Source of the DNA: Paenibacillus_F chitinolyticus_A
GTDB taxonomy: Bacteria; Bacillota; Bacilli; Paenibacillales; NBRC-103111
Assembly (NCBI RefSeq): GCF_045038035.1
Contig: NZ_CP173427.1
Span: 1,798,001 to 1,862,000 of the forward strand
Reading direction: 5' to 3'
DNA: 64,000 bases
The notes under the pieces were generated by a model. That model made no database searches. It was not told the DNA's origin and saw only the letters and a list, made by a program, of their open reading frames with translations. Positions 8,401 to 17,016 of the stretch are shown here, piece by piece. The translations under genes and the position numbers were made by a program. Position 1 is the stretch's first letter, and every line of letters starts with the position of its first letter.

Positions 8401-8916
8401 ATGGAGCGTCTGATCGAACTGATCGCGAACAATTTCTTTTTCGTTATAATGATCGGTATTTTTCTGGTGTCCATGCTGTCTGGCAAGCGCAAAAAGTCCG
8501 GCAATCCGAACCGGATGCCGGATTTCAGCGGCCAGGGCCTTCCGCGCCGTCCGGCCGCATCTACCCGGCCTGCGTCCGGGACCGGCCGGGAGCTCGACGG
8601 GCGCATGAGCGCTCCGCCGCAAACGCGGCGTCGTGATCGGTCCGCCGAAAATGCGGCGGACGATTGGACCGCGGCCGAGCCGGCAGCGGCCGGGCGCGGG
8701 CGCAGCGGCGGCTTTGCCGCCAGCGAGGCCCGCGGCAGCTTCGCAACGCCGGCGGAGACGCCGCGCAAGCGTGAAGCCCGCGCCGTGCGCGAAGAGGCTG
8801 CCGGCAGCGGGGGCTCCGCCGCCGGTGTCGACCTGCACCCGCGTCAGGCGGTGCAGGGGGTTATCTGGGCCGAAATACTCGGCCCGCCGCGGGCTAAAAA
8901 GCCGTTCCGCCGGTAA
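8401..8916 (+). CDS. YqfB-position membrane-anchored disordered protein
   Basis: A 171-residue protein in the place of B. subtilis yqfB. One N-terminal helix (FFFVIMIGIFLVSMLSG, about 9-25) is followed by about 140 residues of low complexity rich in Arg, Ala, Gly, Pro, Ser and Glu, with no recognisable fold except a short C-terminal hydrophobic patch (QGVIWAEILGPPRA). Two in-frame GTG codons precede the ATG; all share the site AAAGGGGGCG. A tail of this kind facing the cytoplasm could bind FloA or NfeD assemblies, which is only inferred from position. It is separated from floA by 147 bases and followed by a strong terminator. Confidence 0.75.
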   Translation: MERLIELIANNFFFVIMIGIFLVSMLSGKRKKSGNPNRMPDFSGQGLPRRPAASTRPASGTGRELDGRMSAPPQTRRRDRSAENAADDWTAAEPAAAGRGRSGGFAASEARGSFATPAETPRKREARAVREEAAGSGGSAAGVDLHPRQAVQGVIWAEILGPPRAKKPFRR

Positions 8917-8922
8917 GTGAAG

Positions 8923-8993
8923 TGCACCCCTTAGAATGGACATTTGGAAAAACCCCTTGGGTAATCCGAAAAATTCTAGGGGTGCATTTTTTT
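8923..8993 (+). terminator. Rho-independent terminator with a long stem
   Basis: TGCACCCCTTAGAAT (8923-8937) pairs with ATTCTAGGGGTGCA (8973-8986) except for one unpaired base, followed by seven Ts. The 35-base loop between the arms makes it longer than usual. It ends the SigW-type nfeD-floA operon. Confidence 0.85.
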
Positions 8994-9519
8994 ATCCCGG
9001 AGAAATAAGGACAAAAGTTCAAGCACTAAACAAGCTGACGCCGATGAAATATCGACGCCAGCTTTCAGTCCAGGCTTTTCGTTTGTCCGTTAAATGGGGT
9101 CTTGACCAATACCGGACGGACAGGCTTTTTTGTGCCTGAGCGAGCCGTACCGCCGAGCCGGCGTCCCAAAGACCGTAGAATGCCCGCAGAGGCATTCTAC
9201 GGTCTTTTCCAATATTATACTCATCAGAAAGATTGGCGTCTCCCAAGGGTATTTGGAGGCGTTTTGCGCGTGTCCTCCAGCAGTCGGGCAAAATCTTTCA
9301 CTGCCGCTTCGCCACATGCCGAGTAATTTCAGCTATAACCAATCGCATCCCTTATAAACACGTAATGCTCCAATTCGCGGCCGCAGGATAGGGACGAAAC
9401 ACCGCTCATAAATCACGTGCGGCTCGCATAGATTGGAAAAAGCAGCGTCTGAACAAGAAGCGCCTGAATTTGCGCCTGCGTGCTGAAAGCATGGGGCAAA
9501 GGCTGGGAGGGACGAGAGA
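8994..9519. other. Intergenic region with a cluster of inverted repeats, no gene seen
   Basis: About 530 bases between the floA operon and yqfC without a credible gene. It holds GTCCGT (9085-9090) with ACGGAC (9116-9121) running into a T tract, the perfect repeat listed separately at 9169-9206, and GAAAGATT (9227-9234) with AATCTTTC (9292-9299) enclosing a smaller hairpin. The part from about 9300 to 9510 looks plain and should carry the yqfC promoter, but no clear SigE consensus could be fixed. Confidence 0.5.
9169..9206. repeat. Perfect 16-bp inverted repeat with 6-base loop
   Basis: AAGACCGTAGAATGCC, loop CGCAGA, then GGCATTCTACGGTCTT and a short T run. It may act as a terminator on either strand or be the relic of a small palindromic repeat element. 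Confidence 0.8.
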
Positions 9520-9798
9520 ATGCGCCGGCTCACGCAAAAGTGGAAGCAAATGACTGCTAATATGCTCGACCTTCCGCAGGATGTCGTACAAGATATTCCC
9601 CGGATCACGATGATCGGCAACGTCCAGCTTTACGTGGAGAATCACTGCGGCGTTATGCATTTTTCCAGCGATATGCTGCGTCTGCAGCTTACACGGGGGA
9701 AGCTTGAGGTAAGCGGGAAGGAATTGGTGATCCGCGCCATTTTAACGGAAGAAGTACTTATCGAGGGAATTATCGCGGATATCAGATATATGCCATAA
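9520..9798 (+). CDS. yqfC: Sporulation protein YqfC
   Basis: A 92-residue protein of the YabP/YqfC family, made in the mother cell and tied to spore coat or cortex assembly in Bacillus. MRRLTQKWKQMTANMLDLPQ opens the protein, and VVQDIPRITMIGNVQLYVEN and the C-terminal IIADIRYMP match the family. Start ATG follows GGGAGGGACGAGAGA. It precedes yqfD by 25 bases and the two are expected to be expressed together under a sporulation sigma factor. Confidence 0.93.
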   Translation: MRRLTQKWKQMTANMLDLPQDVVQDIPRITMIGNVQLYVENHCGVMHFSSDMLRLQLTRGKLEVSGKELVIRAILTEEVLIEGIIADIRYMP

Positions 9799-9823
9799 CG
9801 GGTCCGGAAAGGGGAGTTTCGGC

Positions 9824-11014
9824 GTGCAATCGGCGGTGTTAAAGTGGATACAGGGATACGTGAAGATCGAAGTGAAGGGCGAGAGAGCGGCGGAGTTTAT
9901 CAACCGCGCACTTTCCAAAGGGTTTTCGTTATGGGACATACGGGTGTCGGGAGACAGGCTGGTCGAGCTCTGCCTGCCTTGCCGGGATGCGCTGCGTCTC
10001 CGGCCGCTTCTGAAAGAGACAGGCTGCCGGATGCATCCGCTAAAGCGCGAGGGACTGCCTTTCGCTGCCCGGAAATTGGCCAAGCGTAAAACTTTCCTGG
10101 CCGGCGGCGTTGCTTTTATCGCCTCCCTTTTCATTCTGTCTTCTTTCGTATGGACAATTAAGGTCGAAGGCAACGAAAAGATCGGGACCCAAACCATTCT
10201 GGATGCCGCCCGCAAAGAAGGGCTGTATCTCCACCAATGGAAATACCGGATGGGCGATTCAGAGAAGCTTTCGTTCGGCCTGCAAACCCAACTGCCCGGC
10301 ACATCGTGGGTCGGAGTGGAGATTAAGGGCACCCAGGTTACGATCAAAATTGTCGAAGCGGACAAGCCGGAAGAAAAACCGCTCGTCAGCCCTCGCAATC
10401 TTGTGGCGTCCAAACACGCTGTCGTGACGGAAATCCAGGCGAAAAAAGGCCGTCCGCTCGTCCAGCCCAATGCCTACGTCCGCAAAGGGGACGTGCTTAT
10501 TTCCGGTACGCTCGGCGACGAGGCGAATCAGAAGATCGTCGTAGCGGACGGATATGTGAAAGGCATGGTCTGGTACACCTCCAAAATCGAGGTGCCGATG
10601 ATCCAGACGTACGAAACGTATACGGGCGATTCGAAGACGCGGAATTATCTCGTGTTCGGCTCCAAAGGGATCCAGGTAAGCGGGTACGGGAAGCTTCCGT
10701 TCGAACACTATCAGACGATTCCGGAGCAGAAAACGCTCCAATGGCGCTCTTTTAAGCTGCCTGTCGGCTGGCTAAGCGAGAAGCTTATGGCTTCCGAAAC
10801 GGTCGAGCGGAAACTGGACCCGGCCGAAGCAAAAGCCATCGGTCTGGAACGGGCCCGGGCCGATCTTATGAGCGAAGCGGGGAAAGACGCGCGCATCGTC
10901 ACCGAAAAAATTTTGCATGAAAAATCAGAGAATGGTAAAGTTTATATGGAAGTGCATTTTGAAGTGGAAGAATTTATCATGGAAGAGCAACCTATCGTAC
11001 AGCAAGGAGAATGA
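9824..11014 (+). CDS. yqfD: Sporulation protein YqfD
   Basis: A 396-residue membrane protein of the YqfD family, related to stage IV sporulation proteins and needed in the mother cell. A cytoplasmic N-terminal part (about 1-85) precedes one helix (FLAGGVAFIASLFILSSFVW, about 91-110), and the long C-terminal part is extracytoplasmic: VEGNEKIGTQTILDAARKEG, then a hybrid-barrel-like segment with RPLVQPNAYVRKGDVLISGT. Start is GTG at 9824 with AAAGGGGAG upstream. It lies directly before phoH, as in B. subtilis, with only six bases between stop and the phoH start. Confidence 0.94.
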   Translation: MQSAVLKWIQGYVKIEVKGERAAEFINRALSKGFSLWDIRVSGDRLVELCLPCRDALRLRPLLKETGCRMHPLKREGLPFAARKLAKRKTFLAGGVAFIASLFILSSFVWTIKVEGNEKIGTQTILDAARKEGLYLHQWKYRMGDSEKLSFGLQTQLPGTSWVGVEIKGTQVTIKIVEADKPEEKPLVSPRNLVASKHAVVTEIQAKKGRPLVQPNAYVRKGDVLISGTLGDEANQKIVVADGYVKGMVWYTSKIEVPMIQTYETYTGDSKTRNYLVFGSKGIQVSGYGKLPFEHYQTIPEQKTLQWRSFKLPVGWLSEKLMASETVERKLDPAEAKAIGLERARADLMSEAGKDARIVTEKILHEKSENGKVYMEVHFEVEEFIMEEQPIVQQGE

Positions 11015-11020
11015 GGCCTT

Positions 11021-11992
11021 TTGGGAGAAAACGCTAAAACCATTAAAGTAGCACTTGCAGATACTTCGGTAGCGCAGGCCGTATTCGGTCCGCAGGACCG
11101 CTTTCTGCATCTGATCGAGCAGGAAACGAACGCGCGTATTTTTACCCGGGACGCGGAGCTTACGATTCAGGGGGATGCGGAAGAAGTCCGCAAGCTGGAA
11201 CATTTATTCGAGGTACTGCTGGAGCTGGTCCGCAACCAGTATCCGCTTTCGGAACGCGATGTGCTGTATGCCGTCGAGCTCGCCAAGCAAATGAAAGCGG
11301 ATCAACTGCTGGAGCTTTTCAAAGGGGAGATTACGACCACCCACAAAGGAAAGCCCATTCGCGTTAAAACGATCGGACAAAAACAGTACGTCTCCACCAT
11401 ACAGAAGAAAGACATCGTGTTTGGAATCGGACCGGCAGGTACGGGAAAAACGTACTTGGCGGTTGTTCTTGCCGTTACGGCTTTGAAGGAGGGCAAGGTT
11501 AAACGGATCGTTCTGACCCGGCCCGCGGTTGAAGCGGGAGAAAGCCTGGGATTCCTGCCGGGAGACCTCCAGGAAAAGGTTGACCCCTATTTACGTCCGT
11601 TGTATGATGCTCTTAACGATGTTCTGGGCCCCGAGCAGGTCGTGAAATCGCTGGAGCGGGGGCTTATCGAGATCGCGCCGCTCGCTTATATGCGCGGCCG
11701 TACACTTGACGATTCCTTCATTATTTTGGATGAAGCGCAGAATACGACCCCGGAACAAATGAAAATGTTTCTGACCCGTCTGGGATTCGGTTCCAAAATG
11801 GTGGTAACGGGTGACGTGACGCAGATCGACCTTCCCCGCGGCAAAACGTCGGGCCTGATCGAGGCGCAGCGCATTCTGAACGGCATTGAAGAAATCGGAT
11901 TCATTACATTTGCGGAGCAGGATGTCGTCCGTCATTCCTTAGTTCAAAGAATCATCGTCGCTTATAATGAGGACTCGCTAATATCGGGTTGA
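11021..11992 (+). CDS. phoH: PhoH-like ATPase
   Basis: A 323-residue cytoplasmic P-loop protein. An N-terminal KH-like region (about 30-85) is followed by the PhoH ATPase domain with Walker A GPAGTGKTY near residue 140, the family signature RPAVEAGESLGFLPGDL, the Walker B ILDEAQNTTPEQMKMFL and the sensor VTGDVTQIDLP. Family members are linked to RNA metabolism and ribosome maturation together with YbeY, which lies two genes downstream. Start TTG at 11021 is preceded by CAAGGAG. A second PhoH protein with a PIN domain is present at 49176. Confidence 0.95.
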   Translation: MGENAKTIKVALADTSVAQAVFGPQDRFLHLIEQETNARIFTRDAELTIQGDAEEVRKLEHLFEVLLELVRNQYPLSERDVLYAVELAKQMKADQLLELFKGEITTTHKGKPIRVKTIGQKQYVSTIQKKDIVFGIGPAGTGKTYLAVVLAVTALKEGKVKRIVLTRPAVEAGESLGFLPGDLQEKVDPYLRPLYDALNDVLGPEQVVKSLERGLIEIAPLAYMRGRTLDDSFIILDEAQNTTPEQMKMFLTRLGFGSKMVVTGDVTQIDLPRGKTSGLIEAQRILNGIEEIGFITFAEQDVVRHSLVQRIIVAYNEDSLISG

Positions 11993-12034
11993 GTTACAGG
12001 GAACGAAGAGGCAAGAGAGGGATGACCTTCCATC

Positions 12035-14251
12035 ATGAAAAAAGAAGTTGCGGTACAAGATATGCAAGCAAACACGAAGCTAAGCGGCTGGAAAACGAGT
12101 TTTCCGGTTCGCTTGCTTCTGCTTTTCGCGCTTTTGCTCATTTTCTGCGTGACTTTGTTTTCCAGGCTTATTCCACAGACATTTGACATCAAATTGGGCG
12201 CGGTTGCGGAAAAGAACATCTATGCCCCTTTCCAGATCGAAAACTCTGTGGCGACCGAGAAAGCGAAGGAAGATGCGGCCAAGAAGCTGCAACCAGTCTA
12301 TAAAATCGCGAATCTTCGGAACGAAGCGATGATCGATGCGATTTACGACCGGATTTTGCAGATCAATGCGGATCCCGACGTAAAGTTCGAAGATAAGGTA
12401 AGCGTCTACCGGACCGTTATTCCGGCGATTATTTCGGATACGGAAAAAACGGCGATTCGGACAATCGGCGAAAATAATTTCGGCAACGAAGCGTTGATCG
12501 ATGAAATCAATTCCAAAGTGAGCGACCAGAAATATCGGATTCCGGAAGAAATTTATTACAAATTTCCGCGCTTAACCAAGGAAGATGTAGCTGCGATGGC
12601 GCCCATTACCCGGGAAATTGTTTCCAAGCTGATGAGCGATCAGATTTCGGATGCCCAGACGGCCCGTGCGAAGGTAGCCGAGCTCGTCAATTCGTCCGAC
12701 TTGTCCAAAAATACGCTGCGCGAACTGGTTCAGGAAATCGCCAGAGTCGTCATCACGCCCAATAAGTTTCTGGATCAGAAAGCAACGGACGATGCGAGAG
12801 GCGAAGTCCGCGAGAACGTCAAGCCCGTTTATATCAACCAAGGGGACATTATCGTCAACGAGGGCGATGTTATTACCGACGAGATCTATAAACGTCTGAA
12901 AGCGGCCGAGCTGCTTAAGGAGAAAGCGAACTATTGGCCTCACGTCGGTCTCGTGCTGCTGGGCCTGCTGTTCGTTATGATGATCTATCTGTTCGTTCGG
13001 CAGAGTACGCTGCCGATCCGGACGAACAATTCACAGCTTCTGATGTTCGTTCTTATTTTCGCCATTAACATGATCGGCATGAAAGTGGTGGCCCTTGGGC
13101 AAAATCCGGAATATCCGTTCATCGGATATTTGGCGCCGGCAGCTATCGGCAGCATGCTGATCACGATTCTGCTGAATGCGCAGCTCGCCTTTATCGCCAG
13201 TGTCCTGTTCAGCATTATGTCCAGCATTATTTTCAACATGCACGGGACCCAGCTATTCGATTACAGATACGGGCTGGTCACGCTCGTTACGTGTTTCGCT
13301 TCGGTCTTCGTTATTCAAAAGGCCAGCCAGCGCTCCTCCATTCTGAAAGCGGGAATTCTCATCTCGTTTATCGGCATGATTACGATCATTTCGCTGATGC
13401 TTCTGGATAACGTGACGCGCCAAGATATGCTTTACTCGCTGTCATTTTCGGCTGCCAGCGGTATTCTTACCGCCGTGTTTGTAATCGGGCTCCTGCCCTT
13501 TTTCGAGACGGCGTTCGGGATCTTGTCCCCGCTCAAGCTCGTGGAACTTTCGAATCCGAATCATCCGCTACTGCGCAAGCTGCTGACGGAGACGCCCGGG
13601 ACGTATCACCACAGCATCATGGTCGGTAATCTCGCGGAATCGGCGGCCGAATCCATCGGAGCGGACGGTCTGCTGTGCCGGGTCGGTTCTTACTACCATG
13701 ACATCGGCAAAACAAAGCGGCCGAGCTATTTTATCGAAAATCAGACGAATATCGAAAATCCGCACGACCGTATCGATCCCGCGCTGAGCAAAAGCATTAT
13801 TACCGCCCATGCACGTGACGGGGTAGAGATGCTTAAGGAATACAACATTCCGAAGCCGATTCGGGATATCGCGGAGCAGCACCATGGAACGACGCTGCTT
13901 ACGTTCTTTTATCACAAAGCAAGGAAACTGGCCGAGGAAGAAGGCCGTGAAGTGCGCGAGGAGGATTTCCGTTACGAGGGGCCCAAAGCGCAGTGCAAGG
14001 AAGCGGCCGTAGTCGGAATCGCCGATTGCGTGGAGGCGGCGGTTCGTTCCCTGCGCAATCCGACCATCGAGCAGATCGATACGATGGTCCGCAAAATCAT
14101 TAAATCCCGTCTGGATGACGGCCAGTTTAACGATTGCGATCTGACGCTGAAAGAACTGGACACCATCGCGAAGACGCTGAACGAATCTCTGCTGGGCATT
14201 TTTCACTCCCGGATCGAATATCCGAGCGAGCTTCCCGCCAAAGCGAAATAA
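12035..14251 (+). CDS. pgpH: Cyclic-di-AMP phosphodiesterase PgpH (7TM-HD)
   Basis: A 738-residue membrane phosphodiesterase that cleaves c-di-AMP. After a first helix (VRLLLLFALLLIFCVTLF) comes a large extracytoplasmic 7TMR-HDED domain (about 55-290), then seven helices (about 300-500), and a cytoplasmic HD domain (about 515-690) with TYHHSIMVGNLAE, His555-Asp556 in YYHDIGKTKRPSYF, and further metal ligands in HHGTTLLTFFYHKA. The domain order and length equal B. subtilis YqfF/PgpH. ATG at 12035 lies behind AAGAGAGGG. It sits between phoH and ybeY in the conserved operon. Confidence 0.96.
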   Translation: MKKEVAVQDMQANTKLSGWKTSFPVRLLLLFALLLIFCVTLFSRLIPQTFDIKLGAVAEKNIYAPFQIENSVATEKAKEDAAKKLQPVYKIANLRNEAMIDAIYDRILQINADPDVKFEDKVSVYRTVIPAIISDTEKTAIRTIGENNFGNEALIDEINSKVSDQKYRIPEEIYYKFPRLTKEDVAAMAPITREIVSKLMSDQISDAQTARAKVAELVNSSDLSKNTLRELVQEIARVVITPNKFLDQKATDDARGEVRENVKPVYINQGDIIVNEGDVITDEIYKRLKAAELLKEKANYWPHVGLVLLGLLFVMMIYLFVRQSTLPIRTNNSQLLMFVLIFAINMIGMKVVALGQNPEYPFIGYLAPAAIGSMLITILLNAQLAFIASVLFSIMSSIIFNMHGTQLFDYRYGLVTLVTCFASVFVIQKASQRSSILKAGILISFIGMITIISLMLLDNVTRQDMLYSLSFSAASGILTAVFVIGLLPFFETAFGILSPLKLVELSNPNHPLLRKLLTETPGTYHHSIMVGNLAESAAESIGADGLLCRVGSYYHDIGKTKRPSYFIENQTNIENPHDRIDPALSKSIITAHARDGVEMLKEYNIPKPIRDIAEQHHGTTLLTFFYHKARKLAEEEGREVREEDFRYEGPKAQCKEAAVVGIADCVEAAVRSLRNPTIEQIDTMVRKIIKSRLDDGQFNDCDLTLKELDTIAKTLNESLLGIFHSRIEYPSELPAKAK

Positions 14252-14284
14252 CCATTTGACCTATACATCTAGGAGGAATTAAAC

Positions 14285-14821
14285 GTGGCCCTGATTTTAG
14301 CCTGGAACGACGAGCAGGACATCCTGCCGATCTCGCCTAAATTCGCCGAGAAGCTGGAAGAGCTGCTGAAGCTTGCAGGAGAAGAGGAAGGCGTTGAGGA
14401 CGGGGAAGTCGCCCTGACGTTTGTAGACGACGAGACGATTCACGAGCTGAATCGCACGTACCGGAACATCGACCGTCCGACGGACGTTCTGTCCTTTGCG
14501 ATGCTGGAGCAGGGGGAGGACGAACCCGCTATTCTATACGGCGAGGAAGAGCCGGATGAAGATTCGGCGGAAGGCGATGCCGGCGCTGACGGGGACGGGG
14601 AAGAAGGCTTTGAGGAGCCGCTCGGCGATATCGTCATTTCGGTTCCCCGGGCCGCAGCGCAGGCTGACGAATACGGCCATTCCGTGGAGCGCGAGCTCGG
14701 ATTTTTATTCGTTCACGGATTTCTGCATCTGATCGGATACGATCACGACAACGAGGAGGCCGAACGGGAAATGTTCGCGAAGCAGGAACAGATCCTGCAG
14801 AAAGCGGGGCTTACCCGTTGA
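14285..14821 (+). CDS. ybeY: rRNA maturation endoribonuclease YbeY
   Basis: A metal-dependent RNase for 16S rRNA 3' processing and ribosome quality control. The zinc-binding signature HGFLHLIGYDHD lies near residues 145-156 and the family motif RNIDRPTDVLSFAM near 60-73. At 178 residues it is longer than usual (about 155-165) because of an acidic insertion at about 75-111 (EQGEDEPAILYGEEEPDEDS and on), just before GDIVIS. Start GTG follows AGGAGGAATTAAAC. The stop overlaps the dgkA start by four bases (TTGA). Confidence 0.95.
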   Translation: MALILAWNDEQDILPISPKFAEKLEELLKLAGEEEGVEDGEVALTFVDDETIHELNRTYRNIDRPTDVLSFAMLEQGEDEPAILYGEEEPDEDSAEGDAGADGDGEEGFEEPLGDIVISVPRAAAQADEYGHSVERELGFLFVHGFLHLIGYDHDNEEAEREMFAKQEQILQKAGLTR

Positions 14822-15519
14822 GTTCCTTTCAGCGTTTTCTGCGGGGCTTTCGCTTCGCTTACGAAGGAATTAAATACGCTTTTGATACTCAGCGCAACAT
14901 GAAATTTCATTTCGTTGTTGCCTTTCTTGTATTTCTGGCCGCCGTAATTTTGGGACTGCCGCATTGGGATGTGCTTTTCCTGCTGCTGGCAGTCGTTCTT
15001 GTCATCATGACCGAACTGATAAACACGGCGGTGGAAAAGGCAGTGGATCTGGCCATGCCGGGTCTGCACCCGCTGGCGAAGATCGCGAAGGACACGGCGG
15101 CCGGGGCCGTTCTCGTGGCTGCCCTGTTCGCGGTCGTCGTCGGCATGGTGGTCTTCTACGGACCTGTGGACCGGATGCTCCGCAGGGCGCAGGAGGCGGC
15201 CGCAGCCAACATGCCGGGCATGATATGGACGCTTATCGCGCTTGTCGCTCTTGTCACGATTGTAATCGAGACAAGGTTCAGCGACCGCGGGAAGCTGGTC
15301 CGGCCCAGCCTGCTGGCGGCGGTTCTGGCGGCGCTTGCGACTTTGATCGCCGTGATCGCCGGCCAGACGATCGTGACGCTGCTCTCCGGCACGCTTGCGG
15401 CGCTCGCCCTGATGGTTCTGGCCGAGCGGAAGCACCGGGCGCTGTCGTCCCTGCTGCTCGGTTCCGTTATCGGGGCAGCCGTCACCCTGCTTGCCTGGTT
15501 GTGGAGAGGCTGGGGGTAG
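14818..15519 (+). CDS. dgkA: Diacylglycerol/undecaprenol kinase family protein with C-terminal membrane extension
   Basis: The first 125 residues match the small trimeric membrane kinase DgkA (in Bacillus an undecaprenol kinase): GFRFAYEGIKYAFDTQRNMK, then ELINTAVEKAVDLA with the catalytic and metal-binding Glu residues, and AKDTAAGAVLVAAL. B. subtilis DgkA has about 123 residues; here 233 are read without a stop, and the extra 105 form about three more hydrophobic helices (from MIWTLIALVALVTIVI onward) that I do not recognise. The protein starts with TTG inside the ybeY stop region, so translation is coupled. The extension could be a fused second membrane domain. Confidence 0.9.
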   Translation: MSSFQRFLRGFRFAYEGIKYAFDTQRNMKFHFVVAFLVFLAAVILGLPHWDVLFLLLAVVLVIMTELINTAVEKAVDLAMPGLHPLAKIAKDTAAGAVLVAALFAVVVGMVVFYGPVDRMLRRAQEAAAANMPGMIWTLIALVALVTIVIETRFSDRGKLVRPSLLAAVLAALATLIAVIAGQTIVTLLSGTLAALALMVLAERKHRALSSLLLGSVIGAAVTLLAWLWRGWG

Positions 15520-15582
15520 ATGCCTGACCGGCCGGCCTGAATGGTTACATTTTGTGGTTTAACGGAAAGGAAAAGATGCCTT

Positions 15583-15987
15583 ATGAAACCGGAAGAACTG
15601 CTGGAACATGCGCGGCAGGCACGCCTGAAAGCTTACATCCCGTACTCGAATTTCGGGGTGGGTGCCGCTCTGCTGGATCAGAACGGTCACGTCCATCACG
15701 GCTGCAACATCGAAAATGCGGCTTACGGGCCGACGAACTGCGCCGAACGCACTGCCGTTTTCCGCGCCGTCGCGGACGGGCACAAGCCGGGGTCCTTCCA
15801 ATCTATCGCGGTTATAGGCGATACGGAAGGTCCGATTTCCCCTTGCGGGGTATGCCGGCAGGTTTTAATCGAACTTTGTGGACCGGACATGCCCGTTATT
15901 TTAGGCAACTTAAGAGGTGACTATACCGTAACGACAACGGGTGAACTGCTGCCTAGCGCGTTTACGTCGAAAGATTTGCAGTCCTAG
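15583..15987 (+). CDS. cdd: Cytidine deaminase
   Basis: A 134-residue tetrameric zinc enzyme that converts cytidine and deoxycytidine to uridine and deoxyuridine in pyrimidine salvage. The zinc and catalytic motifs are complete: NIENAAYGPTNCAERTA (catalytic Glu in CAE) and PCGVCRQVL. The ATG at 15583 fits the conserved N-terminus (MKPEELLEHARQARLKAYIP); an upstream in-frame ATG would add 14 residues without homology. Its place between dgkA and era is the same as in B. subtilis. Confidence 0.97.
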   Translation: MKPEELLEHARQARLKAYIPYSNFGVGAALLDQNGHVHHGCNIENAAYGPTNCAERTAVFRAVADGHKPGSFQSIAVIGDTEGPISPCGVCRQVLIELCGPDMPVILGNLRGDYTVTTTGELLPSAFTSKDLQS

Positions 15988-16004
15988 GAGGAAATAATAC
16001 CAGC

Positions 16005-16904
16005 ATGAACAAAGAAAAATTCAAATCCGGATTCGTTTCGATTATCGGACGGCCGAACGTAGGGAAATCCACCCTGATGAACCAGGTAATCGGTCAGAAG
16101 ATCGCGATTATGTCCGATAAGCCGCAGACCACACGCAACAAAATTCACGGCGTGTATACGACCGACAATTCCCAAATTGTATTTTTGGACACGCCGGGTA
16201 TTCATAAACCGTCTTCCAAGCTGGGCGATTACATGATGAAAGTTGCCCACAGCACTTTGGGGGAAGTCGATGCCATTCTGTTTCTTGCCGACGTTTCGGA
16301 AGGAATCGGCGGCGGAGACCGCTATATCATCGAGCAGCTGAAGAATGTTAAAACACCGGTCATTCTAGTGCTGAACAAAATCGATCAAGTGCATCCCGAA
16401 GAATTGCTGCCGATCATTACGACCTATAAAGATCTGTACGAATTCGCGGAAATCGTACCGGTTTCGGCTCTGCTCGGCAACAATGTGAACACGATGCTGG
16501 AACAGGTCGTTAAATATTTGCCGGAAGGCCCGCAGTACTATCCCGCGGATCAGATAACCGACCATCCCGAGCAGTTTGTTTGCGCGGAGCTTGTCCGCGA
16601 GAAGATCCTCCATATGACAAGAGAAGAAATTCCCCACTCCATCGCGGTAGCGATCGAGGATATGAAGGTCGAAAAAAACGGCGTGGTTCATATTTCAGCC
16701 GTCATTTACGTAGAGCGTGATTCGCAGAAAGGCATTATTATCGGCAAGCAGGGCTCGCTGCTGAAAGAAATCGGCAAGCAGGCGAGACATGATATCGAAG
16801 CGCTGCTCGGCTCCAAAACGTTCCTCGAGTTGTGGGTGAAAGTCAAAAAAGACTGGCGCAATCAGGAACGTGTGCTGCGGGATCTGGGCTTCCGAAACGA
16901 GTAA
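16005..16904 (+). CDS. era: GTPase Era
   Basis: A 299-residue GTPase that binds the 3' end of 16S rRNA in 30S assembly. G1 GRPNVGKST, G2 TTRNKIHGV, G3 DTPGIHKP and G4 NKID are all present in the N-terminal 180 residues, and the C-terminal KH domain carries GIIIGKQGSLLKEIGKQAR. The start ATG follows TAGGAGGAAAT 17 bases after cdd. With ybeY and phoH in the same operon it forms a ribosome-maturation group. Confidence 0.98.
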   Translation: MNKEKFKSGFVSIIGRPNVGKSTLMNQVIGQKIAIMSDKPQTTRNKIHGVYTTDNSQIVFLDTPGIHKPSSKLGDYMMKVAHSTLGEVDAILFLADVSEGIGGGDRYIIEQLKNVKTPVILVLNKIDQVHPEELLPIITTYKDLYEFAEIVPVSALLGNNVNTMLEQVVKYLPEGPQYYPADQITDHPEQFVCAELVREKILHMTREEIPHSIAVAIEDMKVEKNGVVHISAVIYVERDSQKGIIIGKQGSLLKEIGKQARHDIEALLGSKTFLELWVKVKKDWRNQERVLRDLGFRNE

Positions 16905-17016
16905 CCGCAAGGCTTTCCCCGCCGTTCCATTAATTGCCGGGCATAAACTGCTTCAACGGGTACATCCTAAGGGTAATCATCAACACGAACATCTTACGGA
17001 GAGAGGATGATCCAGA

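Noticed and set aside
7240..8943. 567-residue open frame on the minus strand opposite floA and its neighbour
   Set aside because: The + strand carries clear FloA; the antisense frame spans two genes and has no domain pattern.
9019..9357. Overlapping small frames between the floA operon and yqfC
   Set aside because: They are produced by the inverted repeats there, give similar peptides on both strands, and show no family signal.
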